In this document: piece by piece, positions 56,520 to 64,000 of the stretch | Position numbering within the stretch: the first letter of the stretch is position 1 | Layout: each line of letters starts with the position of its first letter | NCBI GenBank assembly: GCA_031289015.1 | Contig: JAITQG010000048.1 | Location: 1-64,000 of the forward strand | Source: Lactobacillaceae bacterium | GTDB lineage: Bacteria > Bacillota > Bacilli > Lactobacillales > Lactobacillaceae | DNA length: 64,000 nt | Direction: 5' to 3' | The notes under the pieces: generated by a model | What the model saw: the letters and a program-made list of their open reading frames with translations, nothing else | Databases searched by the model: none | Told to the model about the DNA's origin: nothing | Made by a program: the position numbers and the translations under genes

Positions 56520-57017
56520 ATTATCATTTATCTTTTTATTCTTCGCTATCTTTCTATCAAGCGACTGTAATGTATTACCAATTTTTTCTTGGATTAACCT
56601 ATCATCAGGAATCGTAATTTCCAAGCTAGCCATTTCCTTTTTATTAATAGAAGTGAATACCGTCCCATTAGATTGCGAATCCACAACACCACCAATACTT
56701 TTGAGGGTATAGAAAAGAAATGTTTGATCCACTTTTTTTGAATGTACGGCTGCGAGTCCTCTACCAATCGCAATTTTTCTATCAGCCCAGTTCACATTCC
56801 CAACGGGAGCTCTAACGCTAAATAAAATATCCCCTTCTTCAGCTTCTCTATTGAATTCAGTAGTAAACGTGTCAAATTGGGGAACCAAATCACCAAAGGT
56901 TCTAACACCTTGCAAAAACTCAATTCCATTTCCAGAATGGTTGAAAAAATCTGATTTCGGTGATTGTCCCATTGTAATATTCGCAACATCTCCCAACCTA
57001 ACTTTACTAAATTTCAT
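56508..57017 (-). CDS. Truncated HsdS, expressed 5' half
   Basis: 169 aa from the ATG at 57017, which overlaps the end of hsdM by 11 bases. Contains the first target-recognition domain (MGQSPKSDFFN…RAPVGNVNW…) and the central helix LQSLDRKIAKNKKINDNL, then VA and a stop. The stop is met just after site C, because the neighbouring half points the other way. In the present orientation it is a half-length HsdS; some half-length HsdS proteins work as dimers. Confidence 0.85.
   Translation of the reverse strand: MKFSKVRLGDVANITMGQSPKSDFFNHSGNGIEFLQGVRTFGDLVPQFDTFTTEFNREAEEGDILFSVRAPVGNVNWADRKIAIGRGLAAVHSKKVDQTFLFYTLKSIGGVVDSQSNGTVFTSINKKEMASLEITIPDDRLIQEKIGNTLQSLDRKIAKNKKINDNLVA
56515..56530 (-). 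repeat. hsdS recombination repeat, site C
   Basis: ACTAAATTATCATTTA on plus, the exact reverse complement of sites A and B. On minus it encodes NDNL of the truncated hsdS; on plus it holds the TAA stop of the silent half. Confidence 0.8.
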
Positions 57018-58539
57018 ACCCAATCGCCCCCAAAGCTTGTCGAATATCATCTTCCAACTTAGCAGACTCCTTGAACTGTGACGATAATTCACTCGTCAAA
57101 CGGGCCATCTTTTCTTCAAATGGCTCACCATCATCCTCCACTTCAGCCAATCCCACATAACGACCAGGTGTCAAAACATAGTCATTATTGGCAATTTCTT
57201 CAAGCGTGGCAGCTTTGCTAAAGCCTTCGATATCAACATATTCTTGATCATTAGTTCCCTTATATGCGTGATATGTGTCGGCAATTTTAGCGATATCTTC
57301 GGCTGAAAATTCCTTAGTCGTACGATCCGCCATAAATCCAAGATTACGAGCGTCTATGAACAAAGTTTTACCACGTCGATCATTCTCGTTTTTACTATTT
57401 TTACTGTTGTCGATAAACCAAAGCGAAACTGGAATTTGCGTCGAATAAAACATTTGCCCGGGCATACTTACGATCGCATCAATCTTGTCAGCTTCAAGCA
57501 AGGCCTTGCGAATTGCATACTCTTCCCTGGTTGATGTTGAAAGTGCACCATTGGCGAGGACAAATCCAGCAGTACCATCCGGTGCCAATTTAGAAACAAT
57601 GTGTTCAATCCATGCATAGTTAGCATTATTTTCTGGAGGTACTCCGTATGCCCAACGTGCATCTTCACGTAACTGATCACCACCCCATTTTTTCAAATTA
57701 AATGGTGGATTTGCCATGATATAGTCAAAACGAACACCCTTGTGTAAATCATTAGTGAAGGTATCACCTTGATGTGGTCCGAAGTCGTTATCAATCCCTC
57801 GAATAGCCAAATTCATTTTTGCTAACTTCCATGTGGTCGGATTTGATTCTTGTCCATAAACAGACAAGTCTCCAATTTTACCTTGATGCTCAAGAACGAA
57901 TTCTTCAGAGGATACAAACATCCCCCCAGAACCAGCCGCTGGATCATAAATTCGGCCTTTGTACGGTTCCAGCATTTCAACTAATGTCCGCACGATTGAA
58001 CGTGGCGTGTAAAATTCACCGCCGTTCTTACCTTCAGCGCTTGCAAATTTGCTAAGAAAAAATTCATAAACTCGGCCGAGCACGTCATTTTTACGTGACT
58101 CTGCATTTCCAACTTTGATATTTGAAATCAAATCAATGACCGCACCAAGCCGTACCTTATCTAAGTCAGGTGACGCATAGTTTTTAGGTAACACTCCCTT
58201 GATAGCGCTGTTTTCACGTTCGATCTCTGTCATGGCCTTATCAATAACATCACCAATTGCAGGTGTTTTTGAAGCAGCGTTGATAATTTCCCACCGTGCT
58301 GCTTTAGGTAACCAAAAAATGTTTTTAGCCATATATTGGTCTTTATCTTCAGCATCTTCTGGATATTCACTTGCTAGCAATTCTTGATATTTTTCCTCGA
58401 ATGAATCTGATACATATTTCAAAAAAATTAATCCTAATACCACGTTTCGATATTCTGAAGCATCCATACTTCCGCGCAATTCATCTGCCGCTGCCCATAA
58501 TTGATCTTCAATTTTAAGTTCGTTTGACTTAGTTGCCAT
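57007..58539 (-). CDS. hsdM: Type I DNA methyltransferase subunit
   Basis: 510 aa. N-terminal HsdM helical domain (EDQLWAAADELRGSMDASEYRNVVLGLIFLKYVSD), SAM-binding DPAAGSGGMF and catalytic NPPF (IMANPPFNLKKW) place it as an N6-adenine methylase. Overlaps the truncated hsdS. A promoter TTGGAT-N17-TATAAA lies about 75-100 bases upstream. Confidence 0.95.
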   Translation of the reverse strand: MATKSNELKIEDQLWAAADELRGSMDASEYRNVVLGLIFLKYVSDSFEEKYQELLASEYPEDAEDKDQYMAKNIFWLPKAARWEIINAASKTPAIGDVIDKAMTEIERENSAIKGVLPKNYASPDLDKVRLGAVIDLISNIKVGNAESRKNDVLGRVYEFFLSKFASAEGKNGGEFYTPRSIVRTLVEMLEPYKGRIYDPAAGSGGMFVSSEEFVLEHQGKIGDLSVYGQESNPTTWKLAKMNLAIRGIDNDFGPHQGDTFTNDLHKGVRFDYIMANPPFNLKKWGGDQLREDARWAYGVPPENNANYAWIEHIVSKLAPDGTAGFVLANGALSTSTREEYAIRKALLEADKIDAIVSMPGQMFYSTQIPVSLWFIDNSKNSKNENDRRGKTLFIDARNLGFMADRTTKEFSAEDIAKIADTYHAYKGTNDQEYVDIEGFSKAATLEEIANNDYVLTPGRYVGLAEVEDDGEPFEEKMARLTSELSSQFKESAKLEDDIRQALGAIGYEI

Positions 58540-58611
58540 TTAAAAGCCACCTTCTTTTTTGTACGCCAATTAACAGCGCCATTAATACTATTAATTATAC
58601 ATGTTCCTTTA

Positions 58612-58640
58612 TTTATAAACACTCGTTGGGTGCTATCCAA
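58612..58640 (-). promoter_or_regulatory. Putative hsdM promoter
   Basis: TTGGAT (58635-58640), exactly 17 bases, TATAAA (58612-58617) on minus. It lies between the stop of the second methylase gene and hsdM, so hsdM and the switching hsdS can be expressed independently of the upstream pair. Confidence 0.6.
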
Positions 58641-58664
58641 CACTTACTGAATATTCCAAGATTC

Positions 58665-60233
58665 TTAATAGTGATTCTTAACTGAATCCACAAGAGATTC
58701 AACACCCAGGTGAGAATCATCATCGTTTGAAGTAAATTGACGAAGCAGCTCCATAATCTGGCTCTCAGTCTTAACGATCTCATCATCCAACTCTGCAAGC
58801 TCCTTAGCAACAGCGACAATATCTAATTGCTCTTCAGCTGCAAAGTTTTCAACGTAACGCGGAATATTTAGATTAAAATCATTGGCCTCAATTTCATCCC
58901 ATGATGCTAAATGCGCAAAATCTTGAATGTCTTCACGCTGCTTATAAGCATCGTAAATGCTATAAATATTTTCTTCAGTCATGATGTTTTGGCGACGGAC
59001 CTTTTCAAATTGCTCTGAGGCGTCAATAAACAAGACATCTCTTTCAGCTCGCTGCTTCTTCAAAACTAATATGACAGTTGGAATGGCTGTATCTAGCATA
59101 ATGTTTCCAGGCAACCCAATCACCGCCTCAATATGGCCATCATACAATAAATGTTCGCGAATCCTACCTTCAGATCCACCACGGAATAACACACCTAATG
59201 GCATCGATACCACCATTGTGCCGGTATCTGCTAAGTGATCAAGGCCTTCAAGAATGAAAGCATAATCTGATTTTGATTTTGGTGGCACAATGCCATCGAC
59301 TAAATCAAACCGCGCAATATTAAGCTTTGATTCAGCATCCCATGCCGTTGAATATGGCGGGTGCATCAAGACAGCATCAAACTTTTTAACGGCTTGTTTG
59401 TCCCAATCGCGCAACAATGTATTTTCATTGGCGATTGTTTCCTCATTGAATTCAACCCCATGCAAAATCAAGTTCATGCGGGCAATGTTATAAGCTTCTG
59501 TCGATAATTCAGTGCCGTATAAGGTAACATCACGACCATAACCCGCCTTTGCTCGTGCATGAAGTAGTAGTGATCCGACTCCCATCGTAGGATCATATAT
59601 TGCTAGGGAATTACTTGTTTTTTGATCATCCAGGGCGATTAATGATAGCAATTCCGAAACAGCAGCTGTGCTATAAAATCCGGCCTGTCGCTTTCCAACC
59701 ATAGTAGCCGCCCTGTCAAGCAATTCACTAAACACTGCGCCGATACGGTTAAAACTGTAATCAGGTAATTCCAAGCGTGATATTTCTGTCATCAATACGT
59801 TGAAATTTAATGATCGCGTCTTTAAATCAACCCCGAATTCTGTGAAGTTCATATCAAGATCGCTAAAAATGTCCGCCATGTTTTCAGAGTCTTCTTCGAC
59901 CAGCTGAAGTGTTTTAGAAAACCGCTCCAACCATTCATCCTCCGAATAATTTCCATTCGCTCCAAAGCTAGTGGTACTAGGGCTTAAGTAATAATTCGAA
60001 TGAACAAAAACATGCTTAAATTCTCCATTTTGATACGCTCGTTGGATATTCCATACATTCGTGTCTTCAAAGCCAGCTTCCTTCCCCAATTGTTCCAAAA
60101 AGTGGGCTGAAAGCAAATGGTAAAAGGTCATGGGAATAAGGTATTTGATGATGATTTTTGTATTAACGTGACTCCGAAGTAATTGAGTTGTATCTAGTAA
60201 TAAGTCTTCAACCATGCTATTTGTTTTAGGCAT
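58665..60233 (-). CDS. Second N6-adenine methyltransferase (HsdM-like) with HPPY motif
   Basis: 522 aa from the ATG at 60233. HsdM-type layout with SAM site DPTMGVGSLLLHARA and YGTELSTEAYNIARMNL, but the catalytic tetrad reads HPPY (VLMHPPYSTAW) where HsdM has NPPF. C-terminal helical part ends near KNHY. Only distantly similar to the hsdM downstream. Its start overlaps the half-size HsdS gene by eight bases. It may modify DNA with the 190-aa partner, or be a specialised or inactive paralogue. Confidence 0.8.
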   Translation of the reverse strand: MPKTNSMVEDLLLDTTQLLRSHVNTKIIIKYLIPMTFYHLLSAHFLEQLGKEAGFEDTNVWNIQRAYQNGEFKHVFVHSNYYLSPSTTSFGANGNYSEDEWLERFSKTLQLVEEDSENMADIFSDLDMNFTEFGVDLKTRSLNFNVLMTEISRLELPDYSFNRIGAVFSELLDRAATMVGKRQAGFYSTAAVSELLSLIALDDQKTSNSLAIYDPTMGVGSLLLHARAKAGYGRDVTLYGTELSTEAYNIARMNLILHGVEFNEETIANENTLLRDWDKQAVKKFDAVLMHPPYSTAWDAESKLNIARFDLVDGIVPPKSKSDYAFILEGLDHLADTGTMVVSMPLGVLFRGGSEGRIREHLLYDGHIEAVIGLPGNIMLDTAIPTVILVLKKQRAERDVLFIDASEQFEKVRRQNIMTEENIYSIYDAYKQREDIQDFAHLASWDEIEANDFNLNIPRYVENFAAEEQLDIVAVAKELAELDDEIVKTESQIMELLRQFTSNDDDSHLGVESLVDSVKNHY

Positions 60234-60798
60234 TGGTAAGCTCCTTTTCAATCAATGCGAATGTGAGTTTTGTTTGTAATTGTTGTTGTGCATCCCTCAA
60301 GGCATTGCGGTGCAGTGTCTTGATATAGGTTTCGCCAAGCTGCCGTTGTAATGCTGGATCAACAAGTGGAATATCAATTCCACCTAAATCACGCAGGTTA
60401 ATCGACTTTACTAGTGCGGATCCCTGGGTAGCTTTTTCGATTTGGCGCCGCACAGCCGAATTTTCATTGAATAGATAGACGAAGTACCAACTATCAATGG
60501 TTTCGTCTGAAAATTCTACCAATACGAAGTGGCCGGACAATTTGACCGTACCAGACAATTCACTGACAACTGCAGCTTTACGGGTGTTTGTGCTAATGAC
60601 GACACTACCTGGTGTGACTTTTTCAGTGACATTTGAAGGTTCCACGGTTGTTTGTTGGATGTGAAGTCGTGGATTTTCAGTAACCACCGTCAAATCACGA
60701 TCAAACATTTTGATGTCATACAGTGTGTTTGAGCTTTCAGACTTACGAGCAGTTGCTGCAAACCCTTTAGATAGTGTTGCTAATTCAGTTAATTTCAT
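60226..60798 (-). CDS. Half-size HsdS-like specificity protein
   Basis: 190 aa: a single target-recognition-like domain (MKLTELATLSKGFAA…, HFVLVEFSDETIDSWYFVYLFN, RDLGGIDIPLVD) followed by a C-terminal helix (LRDAQQQLQTKLTFALIEKEL) like the HsdS spacer helix. As a natural half-HsdS it may dimerise. First gene of the modification operon. Confidence 0.7.
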   Translation of the reverse strand: MKLTELATLSKGFAATARKSESSNTLYDIKMFDRDLTVVTENPRLHIQQTTVEPSNVTEKVTPGSVVISTNTRKAAVVSELSGTVKLSGHFVLVEFSDETIDSWYFVYLFNENSAVRRQIEKATQGSALVKSINLRDLGGIDIPLVDPALQRQLGETYIKTLHRNALRDAQQQLQTKLTFALIEKELTNA

Positions 60799-61052
60799 TT
60801 CTTCGCCTCTTATTTTAGTTTTTCAGTTTTTGTGTTGTAACGTTACATTGCTTATTTAGTTATCTTTTCGAGAACTTAGCTATGTTCAAATAACTTAAGC
60901 ATATATTTAGTGTAGCATAACATTTTCGTTTTGCAAGTAAACTTAGCTATGTTTGTGTGAATTGAATTTAGCACAAATTTGAAAAATCATTGTAAACTAT
61001 TGTACCATCAGCCTTCTTCCCCATTATTCGAATATTCATTTATCACCAATAA
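60799..61052 (-). promoter_or_regulatory. Control region of the second methylase operon
   Basis: Promoter TTGCAA (60931-60936) with a 16-base spacer and TACACT on minus. Two identical copies of AACATAGCTAAGTT (minus; plus 60940-60953 and 60873-60886) flank it, one touching the -35 side and one about 30 bases past the -10; each is nearly palindromic around TAGCTA. Closer to the gene lies the perfect 12-base palindrome TGTAACGTTACA (60836-60847). This layout suggests repression by a dimeric regulator. Confidence 0.6.
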
Positions 61053-61084
61053 ATTAAAAAATGCACCTGATTTCTCAGGTGCAT
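61053..61084 (-). terminator. Terminator of the GmrSD-like gene
   Basis: ATGCACCTGA (61061-61070) pairs perfectly with TCAGGTGCAT (61075-61084); on minus TTTTTTAATTT follows. Confidence 0.9.
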
Positions 61085-61136
61085 CCATCATAACTATTGA
61101 AACAAAAAGGCCAACCCATGTTGACCAATCAGAACC

Positions 61137-63182
61137 TTATTGTTTTCTCAAAGTATCATCAATAAGATTCCCTTCAAAATCTGTCCAGGCTGACCAACCA
61201 TTAATCTTTCCTCCAATTAATAGAGACGCCGCATTTGAGGGAGAGCTCGCGATATACTCTTGAACAAATATAATCCCGCCAATTTCTTCTTGGATTATCT
61301 CTTTCTCAAGTAACTCATCTCTAACTTCCTTCAAAGTATCAGACTCAATATCGCTAGCATTGGAACGAACTTGAGCGCCTGGATAAATTTTTACAGTATC
61401 ATCTTCGTTTAGGTATCCTTCTGCTTTAATTCCTGACTTATTAAGATAGATATTACGACTGCCATCATCATCGTATGTTCCGGCAGCTCGTTGATAAGGG
61501 TACATCTTTATTAACTCACTAATTAATTTATTGCTTCGTTCCTCAATAGACTGATTAGTCCACTCTCCCATATTATACAAATCTTTGTTCATCTGAATAT
61601 GCAATGTATCCTCAAAGATTTTTTTCTTCGTTTCAAAATCTTTGTTACCCGCTGCTGAGTTGTCGATTTTCGATACCAACGTCAAATTACCAACCGTGTT
61701 CACAAGCTCTGTATATTCTTCGCCAGATACGCCTGCCTTTTTCTCCCAATATGGAGTACTGGTTTGAGGCATAATGTGTTCAACCGATAAGGAATCCAAA
61801 TCAACTTTAGCTGTGTTATTAATATTTTCGAGTTTTTCCAAGAACCAACGAATCAGCTTACTTTTAGCGTACGCATTCATGTTTATCATGTTTGATTTCA
61901 AAGCCTTGTCTATTGGCATTGCCATGTTATTGGACTTGTTATTCTCTACAAGAACATACTTGACTATATCTATAAAGTTTTCAGATCCTTCATCAGCCAC
62001 ATATTTTTTTACATTCTTTAGAAATGTTGGAAATGCCCTCGCAACTCGGCTAGTATCATCACCATTAAAGCTACGTCGAATTTGATATACGTTTACTATT
62101 TCGAGCATCTTATAAAACTGATTTTCTGTTATTTTCTGTTCTTCACGAAGCCACTCCGACATTTCCAGCACAAATGGCGCAGGCATCATACTTTCTTGAC
62201 TTTGGAAGTCAGACAAAATCTCCTTATATTGACCAGAAGGTTGCTTATAGTACAGGATTTCAAAGTACTTGGCATATCTAACAACTTTCTTTATTAATTC
62301 TTCGTCAGATGAGCTTTTCACTTTTTCCAACCAATAATTCTTAAATGCAGAATACAACAAATTCTTGGCTGTGTACTCCCCCGTCACTGCAGCTAAGTAA
62401 TACCGGAAAAAGTCTTCCATATGTTTGGAGTCGACAAAAATATCTTCTAATTTTTGCCAATACTTATTGTAAAGTTCAGTCTGTTCCTCATTACTTTTAT
62501 TCATCATTATAAAGTTACGCATTAAGTCAGAGGCAGTGAGCCGTTCCCCTGTAGAGTTAATACTTTCAAAGATTTGTTGGGCATTATCTTTCTCGTCCAA
62601 TTCTATATAAACAATTTCAAATCGTTTTAATGCATACAACACTCGATCAAAAGAGTATATCTCAATCAACTTGCCAAGCTCACTCTGTAAATACAGAAAA
62701 TTTTGCGTAATATTGCTGTTACTTGACTTATCCAATTGATCATAGCGGTTGCTAGCAATTAATGAGTATTCCTTTCCATCTGCAACAGCTGGATACAGTC
62801 GTTGATAAAACTTACTATCCTTTGGCTCAGCTTGATTAGTCAAATAGGTATTGTCAAGCTCTTTTTTTCGATAAATATCAGCGGCAAATGTTCGCATGGC
62901 ATGCACAATGAGGAACATAGTAACTAATCTTTGTTGCCCATCAACAACTGAACGTTCAGTTTTGTAGTTACTATTGATTAGCTTTAAATACACGATTGTC
63001 CCTAAGAAATGTCCTTTTGCATCATTTTCGTCCTCAATTAGTTTTACAAGGTCACTCATCAACTGGACAAGTTGTTTTTTTACCGTCCAAGTATATTTCC
63101 GCTGATATACAGGAATTACAAATTGTTTTCCAATTGCTTCAGGAATAAACTCATCTAGTAATTTTCTTGGTTTTGAATCCAT
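61137..63182 (-). CDS. GmrSD-like DUF262/DUF1524 protein with DUF4357 tail
   Basis: 681 aa. N-terminal DUF262 (ParB-like) with IPVYQRKYTW and VDGQQRLVTMF; C-terminal DUF1524 HNH-type domain with SVEHIMPQT and NTVGNLTLVSKIDNS; then a further ~115 residues with GINGWSAWTDFEGNLIDD-like features of DUF4357. Single-chain GmrSD proteins are type IV restriction enzymes that cut modified (often glucosylated) phage DNA. It stands alone, next to the type I locus. A TATAAT box lies in the 63183-63240 gap. Confidence 0.85.
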   Translation of the reverse strand: MDSKPRKLLDEFIPEAIGKQFVIPVYQRKYTWTVKKQLVQLMSDLVKLIEDENDAKGHFLGTIVYLKLINSNYKTERSVVDGQQRLVTMFLIVHAMRTFAADIYRKKELDNTYLTNQAEPKDSKFYQRLYPAVADGKEYSLIASNRYDQLDKSSNSNITQNFLYLQSELGKLIEIYSFDRVLYALKRFEIVYIELDEKDNAQQIFESINSTGERLTASDLMRNFIMMNKSNEEQTELYNKYWQKLEDIFVDSKHMEDFFRYYLAAVTGEYTAKNLLYSAFKNYWLEKVKSSSDEELIKKVVRYAKYFEILYYKQPSGQYKEILSDFQSQESMMPAPFVLEMSEWLREEQKITENQFYKMLEIVNVYQIRRSFNGDDTSRVARAFPTFLKNVKKYVADEGSENFIDIVKYVLVENNKSNNMAMPIDKALKSNMINMNAYAKSKLIRWFLEKLENINNTAKVDLDSLSVEHIMPQTSTPYWEKKAGVSGEEYTELVNTVGNLTLVSKIDNSAAGNKDFETKKKIFEDTLHIQMNKDLYNMGEWTNQSIEERSNKLISELIKMYPYQRAAGTYDDDGSRNIYLNKSGIKAEGYLNEDDTVKIYPGAQVRSNASDIESDTLKEVRDELLEKEIIQEEIGGIIFVQEYIASSPSNAASLLIGGKINGWSAWTDFEGNLIDDTLRKQ

Positions 63183-63281
63183 TACTCACACTCACCTCTA
63201 CGATTAATAAATTTTATTATTATAAATCCATACTATCACCTAACATCTCAAAATGCATACTCAAGGGATTGTCGAGGACAG

Positions 63282-63311
63282 TATAAAAAATTCCACACGA
63301 GTTACCGCATG
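63282..63311 (-). terminator. Terminator after the DUF4143 gene
   Basis: On minus CATGCG…CGTGTG (with G-T pairs) followed by GAATTTTTTATAC, about 20 bases after the stop codon. Confidence 0.6.
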
Positions 63312-63329
63312 AAACATTTAATTTATTAA

Positions 63330-64000
63330 TTAATCATTCTCAAGCAACCATTCATAAATCGGTGTAACCGCCACACCCTGAATATCACGCACGCCGAGAT
63401 CATTCCCTGTAATCAACGTTTTTGGATAGTTGTCCTGAATCTCCAGTAAATTATCGATTTCTCGATTTGAATTTTGTGGCATCTCTAAGGCGACTTGGAA
63501 ATATTCCCGCTTGCCACGCTTTGCAGCCACAAAATCGATTTCTTTATCGTCAATTTTGCCATATTTTACGTCGTACCCACGGCGCAACAATTCAAGCAAT
63601 ACAATATTTTCCAACTGATTACCCAGGTTAGTATTGCGGTTATCAATCTGCGAATTCCACAAGCCATTATCGACCATGTAGTACTTATCGTTGGTACGCA
63701 GCCGTTGACTACCACGAATATTCACTTCGCCAACTTTGTAAAACAAATAGGCTTGTTCCAACAAGTCCAAATAATTGCGAATCGAAGTTGCATTTAGATT
63801 AAATCCAGCATGATTCAAGCGATTATTTAATTTGGTCACGTTGACTTCACTAGAAATCGAATCCATCAGCAACAATGCGATGGTCCGAATAATGACCGTG
63901 TTTTTATCATTAGCGCGACTCGACACATCCCGCAACAAAATACTGTCATAGATGTCTGACAAGTCATTAATTTTTTCAAACTCCGTATCATCAATATTGA
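63330..64000 (-). CDS. ATPase with DUF4143 domain, partial (5' end outside the window)
   Basis: The frame is open to the window edge; the track's first Met is an internal TTG, and upstream codons (…TEFEKINDLSDIYDS) continue it. The C-terminal half of archaeal-type AAA proteins is visible: HTH (TKLNNRLNHAGFNLNATSIRNYLDLLEQAYLFYKV) and the DUF4143 nuclease-like domain with ENIVLLELLRRGYDV, KEIDFVAAKRG and QVALEM. The N-terminal Walker A part must lie beyond 64000. Function of the family is unclear. Confidence 0.85.
   Translation of the reverse strand, partial: NIDDTEFEKINDLSDIYDSILLRDVSSRANDKNTVIIRTIALLLMDSISSEVNVTKLNNRLNHAGFNLNATSIRNYLDLLEQAYLFYKVGEVNIRGSQRLRTNDKYYMVDNGLWNSQIDNRNTNLGNQLENIVLLELLRRGYDVKYGKIDDKEIDFVAAKRGKREYFQVALEMPQNSNREIDNLLEIQDNYPKTLITGNDLGVRDIQGVAVTPIYEWLLEND

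Overview
The window looks like chromosomal DNA of a lactic acid bacterium (order Lactobacillales). A Weissella/Leuconostoc-type relative is my best guess, but that is inference from gene content, not a search. Support: the Gram-positive orders xerD-ribT-scpA-scpB-rluB, ypbB-recS and rimP-nusA-ylxR-ylxQ-infB-rbfA; a methionine T-box; an FMN riboswitch before an ECF riboflavin transporter; AGGAGG-type ribosome binding sites. Almost every gene lies on the minus strand, so the window reads from right to left.

Layout by coordinate. 1-165: a long imperfect hairpin resembling 6S RNA. 246-3909: ndk and an FtsX-type ABC exporter. 4166-7694: a four-gene ABC cluster around a small secreted peptide (lactococcin-972-like), plus a small membrane protein. 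7877-16576: a low-complexity protein, a TPR protein, a 45-aa basic ORF absent from the ORF track, FetA/FetB, an MFS carrier, an ECF S component with a PdxK/ThiD-type kinase, a MetQ-like binding protein under a Met T-box, a GNAT enzyme and HU. 16792-20332: der, rpsA, cmk. 20420-28709: a pectin/uronate catabolic cluster (secreted pectate lyase-like protein, sugar isomerase-like protein, KdgT, GPH carrier, GH105 hydrolase, KduI, KduD) with two matching palindromes of the form TGTKCACGTGMACA. 28918-44623: housekeeping genes, including a RimP with a duplicated C-terminal domain.

From about 44.7 kb the window becomes an accessory and defence region. It starts with two ~93% identical small RNA units, each with its own promoter and terminator. 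A small-gene pair follows (one copy has an in-frame stop), then a zeta-toxin-like gene that seems to have lost its middle, an AAA ATPase, and four unknown genes including a soluble/membrane pair. Next is a phase-variable type I restriction-modification locus: hsdR, a full hsdS, a tyrosine recombinase, an inverted silent hsdS half, a truncated expressed hsdS half and hsdM. Four copies of a 16-bp repeat sit at the module joints. Upstream is a second methyltransferase with a half-size HsdS, under a promoter flanked by two copies of a 14-bp near-palindrome. A GmrSD-like DUF262/DUF1524/DUF4357 protein and a partial DUF4143-type ATPase end the window.

How they work together: the pectin cluster forms an almost complete route from extracellular polygalacturonate to 2-keto-3-deoxygluconate; the KDG kinase and aldolase are not in this window. 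The restriction locus can, on paper, switch HsdS between a truncated and a full-length form by inverting 55864-56530, and could shuffle further with the second hsdS. No tRNA, rRNA, CRISPR array or insertion sequence was seen.
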